From: Tunturibacter empetritectus
GTDB lineage: Bacteria; Acidobacteriota; Terriglobia; Terriglobales; Acidobacteriaceae
Reading direction: 5' to 3'
NCBI RefSeq assembly: GCF_040358985.1
Contig: NZ_CP132932.1
Coordinates: forward strand, 2,232,001 to 2,296,000
Length of the DNA stretch: 64,000 bases
A program made the position numbers and the translations under genes. Of this stretch, positions 8,688 through 17,314 are shown one piece after another. Numbering within the stretch: position 1 is the stretch's first letter; each line of letters opens with the position of its first letter. Below the pieces are notes generated by a model. That model was not told the DNA's origin. It saw nothing but the letters and a program-made list of their open reading frames with translations, and searched no databases.

Positions 8688-8718
8688 AGCCCCGCAGGGA
8701 TACTCTCCCTCTGGGGCT
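8688..8718 (-). terminator. Probable transcription terminator of acnA
   Basis: A stem of about 12 pairs (AGCCCC-AGGGA against TCCCT-GGGGCT, 5-base loop). On the minus strand it is followed by a T-rich stretch (TTGCTTGATTTTGA). It lies about 170 bases past the aconitase stop. The + side tail is poorer in T, so it acts mainly for the minus strand, though it may also stop read-through from the kinase gene. Confidence 0.6.
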
Positions 8719-8826
8719 AACTTGTTGATAGGAGCGTTTTTGTACGCAACCCATTTGTTATCTATATTTTGCAGGTGCTATCTCGCTGTAAACTACTGAA
8801 TACAAGCGACTTGCGCGCGGGTAATA

Positions 8827-8843
8827 GGGGGGGGTAACCCCCC
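8827..8843. repeat. Poly-G / poly-C palindrome
   Basis: Eight G, TAA, six C. A very similar motif (AATAA, seven G, TA, five C on the minus strand) sits before the gene at 23770-24258. It could form a short hairpin or be a homopolymer slippage site; function unknown. Confidence 0.5.
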
Positions 8844-8886
8844 TGCGGAAAATGCCAGAGACGGGAGAAAGGAGAAGCGATAGTAC

Positions 8887-11838
8887 CTAAACCGAGACCG
8901 GAACCTTCCCCGCTAGTTGCCGCAACACGTACTGCAGGATTCCTCCGTTCTGGTAGTACAGAATCTCCTGCGGGGTATCGATGCGGACGGTAGCCGAGAA
9001 CTCGATTGTCTTCCCCAGATCGGACTCCGCGAACACCGTCACCACCTTGCCCTCAGCGAACTTGCTGTCGAGCATCGCCTTCAACTGACCCGGCGCATCC
9101 CCGATCGCAAACACCTCCTCGCCCGTCAGGTGCAGCGACTCGACACTCTGACCCGGCAGAAACTGCAGCGGTAGAATCCCCATCCCGACCAGGTTCGACC
9201 GGTGAATCCGCTCGTAGCTCTCCGCGATCACAAACTTGATCCCCAGCAGCCGCGGCCCCTTCGCCGCCCAGTCCCGCGAAGACCCCGAGCCGTACTCCTT
9301 CCCCGCAAGAATCGCCAGCGGCGTTCCACGCTTCGCATACTCCACGCTCGCATCGTAGATCGACATCGGCACATCCTCCGGCAGCAGCCGGGTCACACCG
9401 CCCTCGGTCCCCGGAGCCAGCTTGTTCCGCAGCCGAACATTGGCAAACGTCCCGCGCACCATCACCTCATGGTTGCCGCGCCGCGATCCATAGCTGTTGA
9501 AGTCCGAAGGCTTCACCCCATGCTCGATCAGGTACTTGCCCGCAGGCCCATTCAGCTTGATCGAACCCGCCGGCGAGATGTGGTCCGTCGTCACAGAGTC
9601 TCCCAGCACCGCCAGCACGCGAGCACCATGGATGTCTCCAACCGGAGCAGGCGCAGCCGGCATCCCATCGAAGTAAGGAGCCTTACGAATATAGGTCGAA
9701 TCCGGCTCCCACCCATACGTCTCGCCATCCGGAAACTTCAGGCTCTTCCAGTTGTTGTCGCCATCGGACACCGTCGAGTACTGCCGGCGAAACATCTCCG
9801 AGTCGATCGACGAGTTCACCGTCGCCGAGACCTCCGCCTGGGTAGGCCATATATCCCGAAGAAAAACAGGCTTGCCATCCAGATCGCGCCCCAGTGCCTC
9901 CGTCTCGAAGTTGTGCGCGATGTGCCCCGCCAAAGCATAGGCCACCACCAGCGGAGGACTCATCAGGTAGTTCGCCCTTACCTCCGGCGAGATTCTTCCC
10001 TCGAAGTTCCGATTCCCCGAGAGCACCGACACCGCCACCAGTCCGTGATCCTCAATCGACTTTGAAACATCTGTCGGCAGCGGGCCGGAGTTTCCAATGC
10101 ACGTCGTGCATCCATACCCCACCACCTGGAAGCGCAGCTGATCGAGATAAGGCATCAGCCCCGCCTTCATGTAGTAGTCCGTCACCACGCGCGAACCTGG
10201 AGCCAGCGAGGTCTTCACCCACGGCGGCGTGCTCAGCCCCTTCTCCACGGCCTTCTTCGCAAGCAGACCCGCAGCCATCATCACGTAAGGATTCGAAGTA
10301 TTCGTGCAGGAGGTGATCGCCGCAATCACAATCGATCCGTGATCAAGATACTGATCCGGATCCACGCCGAACCTGGTCCGAATCGAAACATGCGGAGCCT
10401 CCAGCTGCGGTATAGTCTCATCGCTGATCGTTATCACCGGCACGATTGGAGCCTCCACCACCGGAGCCGAAGCCCCGACGCTGCTGCTCAGATCGCCAGA
10501 CTCCGAAGCCGTTCCACCCTCACCCTCCCAGCGCACCATCTGCCGAATCACATGCTTGTTTCCATTCGGCCCCAGCAGTCCGGGCAGTTGTTCCTTGAAG
10601 CTTGCACCCGCCTGTGATAACGCAACCCGATCCTGCGGCCGCTTCGGCCCCGCAACACTGGGCTCGACCGTCGCAAGGTCCAGCGCAATCGTCGCCGAGT
10701 ACACAGCCTCCTTCGCATCCGCCGTGTGAAACAGTCCCTGCTCGCGGTAGTAAGCCTCGACCAGCTCAATCTGCTCCTCGCTGCGCCCAGTAAGCCGGAG
10801 ATACCGGAGCGTCTCCGCATCCACCGGAAAGATCCCGCAGGTAGCCCCATACTCCGGCGCCATGTTCGCAATCGTCGCACGATCAGCCAGCGGCAGTTCC
10901 GCGATCCCCGATCCATAGAACTCCACGAACTTACCAACCACGCCAAGCTTCCGCAGCATCTCGGTCACGGTCAGCACCAGGTCAGTAGCCGTTGTGCCTT
11001 CCTTCAACTTGCCTGTCAGCTTAAACCCAACGACCTGCGGCACCAGCATGCTCACCGGCTGTCCCAGCATCGCAGCCTCGGCCTCGATACCGCCAACGCC
11101 CCAGCCCATCACGCCCAGCCCATTCACCATCGTGGTGTGGGAGTCTGTGCCGACGAGAGTATCCGGATAAGCAAATGCGCGAAGCTCTTCGACACTGGCT
11201 TTGTGCCCCGCTACAGCCACAGCGTCAAGATTCTGTTTTGGCTTGGTCGTAAATACGACGCGAGCTAGGTATTCCAGATTCACCTGGTGGCAGATGCCCA
11301 TCCCTGGAGGCACTGCTGAAAAATTATTGAATGCCGTCTGTCCCCACTTCAGAAACGCATACCGCTCGCGATTCCTTTGAAACTCCAGGGCGGCATTTAG
11401 GTCATACGCTCGCTGCGTGCCAAACTCATCCACCTGCACCGAGTGATCGATCACCAGTTCCGCGGGCTGCAGCGGATTGATCTTCTCCGGATCGCCCCCC
11501 AAAGCCTTCATCGCATCCCGCATCGCCGCGAGATCAACCACAGCGGGCACACCAGTAAAGTCCTGCATCAGAACCCGCGCCGGCATGTACGCAATCTCTC
11601 GCGAAGGTTCCGCATTCGGATCCCAGCAAGCCAGAAACTGGATGTCTTCCGCAGTCACGGTGCGGCCATCCTCATGCCGCAGCAGGTTCTCCAGTAGAAT
11701 CCGCAGCGAGAAGGGAAGCCGGCTAAGGTCGACACCGGTTCCTTCCAGCGCCTTCAGGCGAAACAGGTCGTACGTGGTCTTCCCCACTGCCAGTGTGGAC
11801 AAGCTCTTGAACGAATCAGGATGCGATTGGGTCGGCAT
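8887..11838 (-). CDS. acnA: Aconitate hydratase A
   Basis: 983 residues, the size of the AcnA/IRP1 type. It converts citrate to isocitrate in the TCA cycle and holds a [4Fe-4S] cluster. The cluster cysteines are seen in SCTNTSNPY and in [12 protein letters not shown]; the N-terminal half carries [18 protein letters not shown], and the swivel domain contains [19 protein letters not shown]. The ATG at 11838 was chosen over a 31-codon extension because it follows GGAGAAG at good spacing and starts the conserved N-terminus. It is a single gene, followed by a terminator. AcnA-type enzymes can also bind RNA when the cluster is lost. Confidence 0.96.
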   Translation of the reverse strand: MPTQSHPDSFKSLSTLAVGKTTYDLFRLKALEGTGVDLSRLPFSLRILLENLLRHEDGRTVTAEDIQFLACWDPNAEPSREIAYMPARVLMQDFTGVPAVVDLAAMRDAMKALGGDPEKINPLQPAELVIDHSVQVDEFGTQRAYDLNAALEFQRNRERYAFLKWGQTAFNNFSAVPPGMGICHQVNLEYLARVVFTTKPKQNLDAVAVAGHKASVEELRAFAYPDTLVGTDSHTTMVNGLGVMGWGVGGIEAEAAMLGQPVSMLVPQVVGFKLTGKLKEGTTATDLVLTVTEMLRKLGVVGKFVEFYGSGIAELPLADRATIANMAPEYGATCGIFPVDAETLRYLRLTGRSEEQIELVEAYYREQGLFHTADAKEAVYSATIALDLATVEPSVAGPKRPQDRVALSQAGASFKEQLPGLLGPNGNKHVIRQMVRWEGEGGTASESGDLSSSVGASAPVVEAPIVPVITISDETIPQLEAPHVSIRTRFGVDPDQYLDHGSIVIAAITSCTNTSNPYVMMAAGLLAKKAVEKGLSTPPWVKTSLAPGSRVVTDYYMKAGLMPYLDQLRFQVVGYGCTTCIGNSGPLPTDVSKSIEDHGLVAVSVLSGNRNFEGRISPEVRANYLMSPPLVVAYALAGHIAHNFETEALGRDLDGKPVFLRDIWPTQAEVSATVNSSIDSEMFRRQYSTVSDGDNNWKSLKFPDGETYGWEPDSTYIRKAPYFDGMPAAPAPVGDIHGARVLAVLGDSVTTDHISPAGSIKLNGPAGKYLIEHGVKPSDFNSYGSRRGNHEVMVRGTFANVRLRNKLAPGTEGGVTRLLPEDVPMSIYDASVEYAKRGTPLAILAGKEYGSGSSRDWAAKGPRLLGIKFVIAESYERIHRSNLVGMGILPLQFLPGQSVESLHLTGEEVFAIGDAPGQLKAMLDSKFAEGKVVTVFAESDLGKTIEFSATVRIDTPQEILYYQNGGILQYVLRQLAGKVPVSV

Positions 11839-12257
11839 GGTATCTTCTCCGAGGCGCGCTCTTGAAAGCGCGATGGTTGGGGCCGTGGTCACATCTTCGA
11901 ACCGCAGACGGCAACGGCTGAAGCCTATCAAGTTTTCAGGGGAGGGGTCGAGCTAGCAGCGTCCACGGTCAGGGCGACCGTGGCGAAAGCGCTTCGTGTT
12001 GGGAAGACAGCCTGCCATCAAGCTGATTTTACTGCGTCCCGACTGGTTGCGGTAAAGCGCCTGACCCTCCCACCAAAGGGTGATTGCAAAACGCGGCAGG
12101 CTAGCGTTCAAGGCGTCTCAACTACTAGACTCCACAGCATAACGCGCCGCACCAGCTATTGCGTCATCACTCGCAAAGTCAGCAATTATAAGAAAAAATG
12201 CATCTCATTCAAGAAGTTCGTGTTTATACCCGCAGCAGATACGAGGAGACTGGCAGT
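11839..12257. other. Divergent promoter region, acnA / lipoprotein
   Basis: 419 bases between divergent genes. A TATAAG at about 12187 on the + strand, before an A-run, could be the -10 of the lipoprotein promoter. A 102-codon open frame (11980-12288) overlaps the lipoprotein start and has no recognisable features, so it was not accepted. No tRNA fold was found. Confidence 0.4.
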
Positions 12258-14102
12258 ATGTACAAATCATTTCCCAGGTTTTTTTTAGGTTTATTGCTTG
12301 GCATCACATCACTTGCAGCAGCAGTGACACTCTCAGGCTGCCACAAGGGCGTAGAGCCTGCAGTCATCCCCGACAACTCGGGGCCCGACCCTGCTGATGC
12401 CAACATGGCGCCCGTAGACGGCAGCCAGCCTCAGGCCGCACCTGCCCCGGAACCCGCGCCGGCAAGAGTGCTCGGCATCCGTTCTCAATCTACGCCGCAG
12501 CAAAGCTCAGAGCAGTACACTCCGCAAGCAGCGCCGCCGCCGCAAAATGAGGCCTACACCGCTGCCCAGAGTGCTCAGCCCTCTGATCAGAACTACGACC
12601 AGAACTACAACTACAACGCCCCTCAGCAGTACGACGAGGCACAGGTAGATGCTGGCCAGCAGGCTCTGGAAGAGGCCAACGAGCCACCTCCACCACTTCC
12701 TCAATACGAACAGCCCGAAGCTCCCGCGCCCAACTACCTTTGGACTCCCGGATACTGGGGATACGCTCCCGTCGGCTACTACTGGGTCCCCGGCGCCTGG
12801 TGCGCTCCGCCCTTCTACGGAGCCCTCTGGACCCCCGGCTATTGGGGCTTCTTCGGTGGACGTTATCTCCTTCATCGCGGCTTCTGGGGGCCGCACATCG
12901 GCTTCTATGGCGGCGTCAACTATGGCTTCGGCTATACCGGCAGCGGTTATCACGGCGGCTACTGGCAGGGCCGCAACTTCTACTACAACCGCTCCGTCAA
13001 CAACATCAACACCACGCGGATCACCAACGTCTATAACCGCACGGTCATCAACAACACAACCATAAACAACACCACCATCAACCGCGTCTCCTACAACGGC
13101 GGTCGTGGCGGCATCAACGTGCGTCCGCAGGCAGCAGAGATCGCAGCCAACCGCGGCCCCCGCGTTCCACCCATGTCGACGCAACTGCAAAACCAGCGCG
13201 AGGCCGCACAGAATCGTCAGCAGTTTTACAACGTGAACAAAGGTCGTCCCGCTCTGGTCGCCTCACCGCGTCCCATCGCGGCAGTCGCGCGTCCTGCGGT
13301 TCAGCCGGCGCGTCCCAATCAGCCAAACCCAGGCCAGCCAGGCACTCGTCCCGGCGAAGTCAACCGTCCCGGCCAACCAGCAGTACAGCCCACTCGCCCT
13401 GGCCAGCCAGCAGTACAACCCGGCCGTCCCGGCCAACCTGAAACGCGTCCCGGTCAGCCAAACACAGGCCAGCCGAATACGCGTCCCGGCGAAGTCAACC
13501 GTCCTAGCCAGCCATCGACACAACCTGCACGTCCTGGCCAGCCAGCCATACAGCCAGGCCGCCCCACACAGCCTGAAACTCGTCCCGGTCAACCGAAGCC
13601 TGGTCAATCGAATACGGGTCAGCCCAACATGCGTCCCGGCGAAGTCAACCGCCCCGGTCAGCCTCAAACTCGTCCCATGCTACCCGAGACTCGTCCGGCG
13701 CAGCCACAGGTCAGACCCACTCAGCCAGAAACCAGACCAGTGCAACCGCAGGTCCGTCCTGCCCAGCCACAGCCCCAAGCCCGTCCTGCCCAGCCACAGC
13801 CCCAATCTCAGGTTCGCCCTGCACCGCAGAGCAGACCTGCACCAACCCCACAAAATGTAGCCCGTCCTCAAAATCAACCGCAGCCGCGCCCTCAGCCTCA
13901 ATCACGCCCGGCTCCTCAATCGCAATCACGCCCGGCTCCTCAACCGCAACCACGCCCGGCGCCGCAACCGCAGTCGCGTCCAGCGCCGCAACCTCAGTCG
14001 CGCCCCGAGCCTCAATCCCGCCCCGCACCTCAACCCAGGCAGCAGGCTGAATCAAGACCCGCTCCGCAGTCAGCTCCCCATGGAGAAGGAAAGCCACACT
14101 AA
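12258..14102 (+). CDS. YXWGXW-repeat lipoprotein with Pro/Gln-rich tail
   Basis: 614 residues. The signal peptide ends in the lipobox LSGC with Cys28. Residues about 155-240 carry aromatic repeats of the YXWGXW kind (WTPGYWGYAPVGYYWVPGAW and further copies). An Asn/Thr-rich stretch follows, then more than 200 residues of RPGQP, QPQ and SRPAPQ repeats. Such proteins are exported and probably lie at the outer membrane or cell surface; the tail should be unfolded and may span the periplasm or bind partners. The ATG at 12258 has GAGGAGA 8 bases upstream. The repeats make the gene prone to length variation. Precise function unknown. Confidence 0.85.
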   Translation: MYKSFPRFFLGLLLGITSLAAAVTLSGCHKGVEPAVIPDNSGPDPADANMAPVDGSQPQAAPAPEPAPARVLGIRSQSTPQQSSEQYTPQAAPPPQNEAYTAAQSAQPSDQNYDQNYNYNAPQQYDEAQVDAGQQALEEANEPPPPLPQYEQPEAPAPNYLWTPGYWGYAPVGYYWVPGAWCAPPFYGALWTPGYWGFFGGRYLLHRGFWGPHIGFYGGVNYGFGYTGSGYHGGYWQGRNFYYNRSVNNINTTRITNVYNRTVINNTTINNTTINRVSYNGGRGGINVRPQAAEIAANRGPRVPPMSTQLQNQREAAQNRQQFYNVNKGRPALVASPRPIAAVARPAVQPARPNQPNPGQPGTRPGEVNRPGQPAVQPTRPGQPAVQPGRPGQPETRPGQPNTGQPNTRPGEVNRPSQPSTQPARPGQPAIQPGRPTQPETRPGQPKPGQSNTGQPNMRPGEVNRPGQPQTRPMLPETRPAQPQVRPTQPETRPVQPQVRPAQPQPQARPAQPQPQSQVRPAPQSRPAPTPQNVARPQNQPQPRPQPQSRPAPQSQSRPAPQPQPRPAPQPQSRPAPQPQSRPEPQSRPAPQPRQQAESRPAPQSAPHGEGKPH

Positions 14103-14122
14103 GGTACTTCGCCGCAGCACGT

Positions 14123-14150
14123 AAAAAGACCCGCTTCGCGCGGGTCTTTT
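14123..14150. terminator. Bidirectional rho-independent terminator
   Basis: A perfect 11-bp stem (AAAAGACCCGC / GCGGGTCTTTT, 5-base loop) has A-run and T-run on its two sides, so it works on both strands. It separates the lipoprotein gene from the convergent zinc-ribbon gene. Confidence 0.9.
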
Positions 14151-14173
14151 CATTGTTCTCAATCGAAGCTCAA

Positions 14174-14776
14174 TCAACCCTCTGGTGAAACGTCATCCTC
14201 GTGCCAGTCATGATCGCACTCATCGCACCTCCACAAGTTCGCTGGCTCAACTGCCTCGAGCACAGTCTCGTGGCTCCCGCACTTCGGGCAGGCCGGCACC
14301 GCAAACTCTTCCGGCATCGCCTCTTCGAGAGCCTTTCTAAACCGCTTTGCCAAGGGTTGCGACAACAGCGCTGCCGCGTCCTGCGCATCCTCAGGAGCCA
14401 CCACAACGCGGGGTCCCCGAGTGTCCATCGGTGTTCCATCATCTGTCAGCACAGTGGATTCGATTCCCGCCTCCTTCAGAGCCAGCGAAGCCGCAGCCGC
14501 TCCGTATCCATCTTGATATTCAAAGACGCACTCTGCTGGTGCCAGCGCAGCATACGCCCGCAGATCCGCCAAATCATCCTCGCTTAGCACCTTCGCCTCC
14601 GCGCGCTCTGGAGCCGCCGAATCCTTCAGCCCGCGACGCGACATCTCGCCACGCAGAGCCTCCTGCGCTATCTCCGTCAGGTCGCTCATTCCCCGAGCCA
14701 GTCCCACCAGCTCCTCATCACCGTAGCTCGCATAGAGCGTTATCAACTCCTGGTACTGCGTCGCATCGCCAGTCAT
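14174..14776 (-). CDS. Zinc-ribbon protein with DUF2007-like domain
   Basis: 200 residues. An N-terminal helical part (about 1-60) is followed by a small alpha/beta domain (about 80-140: CVFEYQDGYGAAAASLALKEAGI, ending in GPRVVVAPEDAQDAAALL) that resembles DUF2007 putative signal-transducing proteins. The C-terminus is a zinc ribbon with CPKCGS and, about 20 residues later, CDECDHDW. GGGAGAAG precedes the ATG at 14776. The domain pairing suggests a cytosolic adaptor or nucleic-acid binder, but no reaction can be named. It is divergent from purD and convergent with the lipoprotein. Confidence 0.75.
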   Translation of the reverse strand: MTGDATQYQELITLYASYGDEELVGLARGMSDLTEIAQEALRGEMSRRGLKDSAAPERAEAKVLSEDDLADLRAYAALAPAECVFEYQDGYGAAAASLALKEAGIESTVLTDDGTPMDTRGPRVVVAPEDAQDAAALLSQPLAKRFRKALEEAMPEEFAVPACPKCGSHETVLEAVEPANLWRCDECDHDWHEDDVSPEG

Positions 14777-14900
14777 TCTCTTCTCCCGCTCAACAGCTTA
14801 CAGCTCTCCTCGTTTGACTTCATCTCTCACCATGCCTAGCCTCAAAGTTGCGAACTAAATTCGCATCCCACAGGAGCGCGTCACGAATGCAGGTAAGCGA

Positions 14901-16184
14901 ATGAAGGTTCTGGTAATCGGTGGTGGCGGCCGCGAGCATGCCATCGTATGGGCTCTCCTTAAATCATCTCAGGTCACTGAGGTTGTATGCGCTCCCGGCA
15001 ACGGCGGCATCGCCTCGCTCGCCCGCTGCATCCCCTGCAATCCCGGCAACCTCCACGAGCTCGTCAACATTGTCGCCATCGAGCAGCCTGCCCTCACGGT
15101 CATCGGCCCTGAGCTGCCGCTCTCCCTTGGCCTCGTCGACGAGCTCACCAAACGTGGCCACCGTGTCTTTGGCCCTACTCAGGCCGCTGCCCGGCTCGAA
15201 ACCAGCAAAGCCTTTGCCAAAGAGTTTATGCAGCGCCACGACCTCCCCACCGCCGAGTACGGCATCTGCACCACCCTCGCGCAGGTCCGCGAAGAACTTC
15301 CCCGCTTCACCGTCCCCATCGTCGTCAAAGCCTCTGGTCTAGCCGCCGGCAAAGGCGTCGTCATCTGTGAGACCCACCTACAGGCGGAAGCCGCGGCTGC
15401 CGAGATGTTCAGTGGTTCTCTTCTCGGCACAGCAGAGGAGGCAGTTGTCCTTGAAGAGTTCCTTACCGGCGAAGAACTCTCCTTCTTTGCTCTTTGCGAT
15501 GGCACTCGCGCCATCGAAATCGCCTCTGCGCAAGACCACAAGCGCATCGGCGAAGGCGACACCGGTCCCAACACGGGTGGCATGGGCGCCTACTCCACCG
15601 ATGGCATTGCCACTCCCGCCATGCGCAACTGGCTCCTCCACAATGTCGCGCAGAAGGTCGTCGACGGCATGCGCTCCGAGGGGGAACCCTTCAAGGGCAT
15701 TCTCTTCTGCGGCATCATGATGTCTCCACGCGGCCCAATGGTCCTCGAGTTCAATACACGCTTCGGCGATCCCGAGACAGAAGCCATCCTCCTTCGACTC
15801 GAGACCGACATACTCGACCTGTTCAACGCCTCCATTGATGGCACCGCCAACCAGCTCACCATTGCGATGCGTCCCGGCGCCAGCGTCTGCATCGTCGCAG
15901 CCAGCGGAGGCTACCCCGGCAAGTATGTCTCAGGTAAACCCATCTCCGGCCTACCCGACAAAGCAATTCAGGGCGAATCCAAACAGGAAGACGTATTTAT
16001 CTTCCACTCCGGCACGGCGATCATAGACGGAAAGATTGTCACCTCTGGAGGACGCGTCCTCGCGATCTCCGCCACTGCGCCTGATCTCCAGACTGCCCTC
16101 GACAAGGCTTACTCCGAAGTCGCAAAGATCTCATTTGAAGGCATGCAATTCCGCCGCGATATCGGCCATCGCGCCCTGCGCTAG
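14901..16184 (+). CDS. purD: Phosphoribosylamine--glycine ligase
   Basis: 427 residues, the usual GARS length. It ligates phosphoribosylamine and glycine with ATP, step two of de novo purine synthesis. The N-terminal MKVLVIGGGGREHAI, the mid-protein GPTQAAARLETSK, the ATP-grasp loop KASGLAAGKGVVI and the metal-binding region LEFNTRFGDPE are all standard. It appears to be a single gene; purF and purL lie 1-6 kb downstream on the other strand. The ribosome site is weak (AGGTAAGCG). Confidence 0.96.
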   Translation: MKVLVIGGGGREHAIVWALLKSSQVTEVVCAPGNGGIASLARCIPCNPGNLHELVNIVAIEQPALTVIGPELPLSLGLVDELTKRGHRVFGPTQAAARLETSKAFAKEFMQRHDLPTAEYGICTTLAQVREELPRFTVPIVVKASGLAAGKGVVICETHLQAEAAAAEMFSGSLLGTAEEAVVLEEFLTGEELSFFALCDGTRAIEIASAQDHKRIGEGDTGPNTGGMGAYSTDGIATPAMRNWLLHNVAQKVVDGMRSEGEPFKGILFCGIMMSPRGPMVLEFNTRFGDPETEAILLRLETDILDLFNASIDGTANQLTIAMRPGASVCIVAASGGYPGKYVSGKPISGLPDKAIQGESKQEDVFIFHSGTAIIDGKIVTSGGRVLAISATAPDLQTALDKAYSEVAKISFEGMQFRRDIGHRALR

Positions 16185-16262
16185 CTGCTGCTTAAACCTC
16201 TTCCTTCGTGTCACTGCAATCTTTGTTCTCGTTCCCAGCGTGGCAGAGGAATCTGCGTCTCG

Positions 16263-16731
16263 CTGCTCGAAGGCTTCCACAAAGCCGCCGCTGGGGCCCA
16301 AAGCATCTACGGCACTGGCATGCAGTTCGCCTTTCTCAACCACCGTTAGGAGTTCGCTCCGCAAGCCCTCTCGTCAAGGTTCGCCAAACTCATGAAGCAC
16401 GCCGATCATGCGTTAGTGAAACTCGAGCTCGACATGTACTGGCTCGCCCAGGCCGGCCAGGATCCGCTCACCGTGCTGGCCCGCTACGTCAACCGCGTCC
16501 GTCTTCTCCACCTCAAAGGCCGCATCGCCAACGCCCCACCGGCTTCGTCATAGACCCACCGCCAAGCACATCACCAAGCTAGGCAAGGGGACGCTGAACT
16601 GGCCAGCCATCTTCGCCCAGGCCCACAAGCAGGGCATCCGCTATGCCTGCCTCGATCAGGACGAAACCGCCCCCCCGATCCTCAACAGCCTCAAGGAGAA
16701 CTTCGCCTACCTCCAGACAGTCAAGGCACAA
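16263..16731 (+). pseudogene. Broken sugar phosphate isomerase/epimerase (xylose isomerase-like TIM barrel)
   Basis: Three translated pieces in different frames align in order with the C-terminal half of this family. Piece 1 (16263-16349) gives AAAGAQSIYGTGMQFAF then NH and a stop. Piece 2 (about 16417-16551) gives VKLELDMYWLAQAGQDP followed by RVRLLHLKG and a stop. Piece 3 (about 16570-16731) gives KLGKGTLNWPAIFAQAHKQG then CLDQDE and ENFAYLQTVK. Living homologues have these as one continuous frame. The N-terminal half is absent, so the gene is both truncated and frameshifted. It lies between purD and the merC-like gene. Confidence 0.8.
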
Positions 16732-16748
16732 AGGACAGTTCGAGAGCG

Positions 16749-17174
16749 TCAACAGACTCCCTCGGCCGAGTGCGAACACCGCATGCACGCTCTGCAAAAC
16801 GTGTGATTCATTCGATGAGCGCAAATCATCAACGTGCTCCCGGTCATCGTTACTGCCACCTCACACCCATGCGAAGGTAGGTTCCCGCCAAAGAATGCCC
16901 CGGCGAAGATAAAACCCAACCCCAGCGCCATCATTCCGAGGATGCGTCTGCGTCCATGCGTCCGAAACCCCTTCACCAGCGCCATCACGCCCAGCGCGGC
17001 CACCCCGACCGCCAGCGTACGATGCGTCCTTTCTTCTCCCGGAATGAAGCGAGCCATCACCACGGACATCGAGATCAAAACCGGAGTTATAGCACAGTGC
17101 ACTACACAGAGAGCAGAAGCCCATGTACCAAGGCTATCCGCAGAAAAGGCTGAAGCACGCAACGAGGAGGTCAT
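16749..17174 (-). CDS. MerC domain membrane protein
   Basis: 141 residues. Four hydrophobic segments and the MerC signature: ALCVVHC (21-27) in helix 1 as the metal-binding pair, and a C-terminal HRMNHTFCRACMRC. In mercury operons MerC imports Hg(II), but chromosomal MerC-domain proteins without mer genes, as here, are often linked to Fur/Zur regulators and may move another metal such as zinc. No merR, merA or merT is nearby. The ATG at 17174 (GAAAGAG upstream) was preferred to a TTG at 17198. A 23-bp AT-rich inverted repeat lies 59 bases upstream of the start. Confidence 0.8.
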   Translation of the reverse strand: MTSSLRASAFSADSLGTWASALCVVHCAITPVLISMSVVMARFIPGEERTHRTLAVGVAALGVMALVKGFRTHGRRRILGMMALGLGFIFAGAFFGGNLPSHGCEVAVTMTGSTLMICAHRMNHTFCRACMRCSHSAEGVC

Positions 17175-17232
17175 CAGAGAAACTCTTTCGAAAAGCAAAG
17201 TCGAGTCAGTGCACTCAAATACTATTGATATC

Positions 17233-17255
17233 CTATTATCATTTAATGATTACAG
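17233..17255. promoter_or_regulatory. Fur/Zur-like 23-bp palindrome upstream of the merC-like gene
   Basis: A perfect 13-bp palindrome (ATCATTTAATGAT, 17238-17250, centre 17244) extends with partial symmetry to 23 bp ending CTA...CAG. It is strikingly AT-rich against a GC-rich background and has the size and core of Fur-family boxes. Its place in the promoter region of a metal-related membrane protein suggests metal-dependent repression. The site is seen directly; the regulator is inferred. Confidence 0.5.
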
Positions 17256-17314
17256 TCATCCTTTCATGGAACAGACCTACCCGCTGTCTGTCCAATCATC
17301 CTACGCCGCCAACT

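Larger units (their letters stand above)
8368..8886. other. 519-base intergenic region between kinase and aconitase
   Basis: The two flanking genes converge here. The region contains a strong 13-bp hairpin (8688-8718) and a G8-TAA-C6 palindrome (8827-8843). It has lower GC than its surroundings. A 63-codon open frame at 8537-8728 has no recognisable product and runs through the hairpin, so it was not annotated. Confidence 0.5.

Noticed and set aside
8537..8728. 63-codon open frame on + between kinase and aconitase
   Set aside because: It runs through the terminator hairpin and has low-complexity Lys/Pro/Ser content.
11980..12288. 102-codon open frame upstream of the YXWGXW lipoprotein
   Set aside because: It overlaps the lipoprotein signal sequence in another frame, and no motif or ribosome site supports it.
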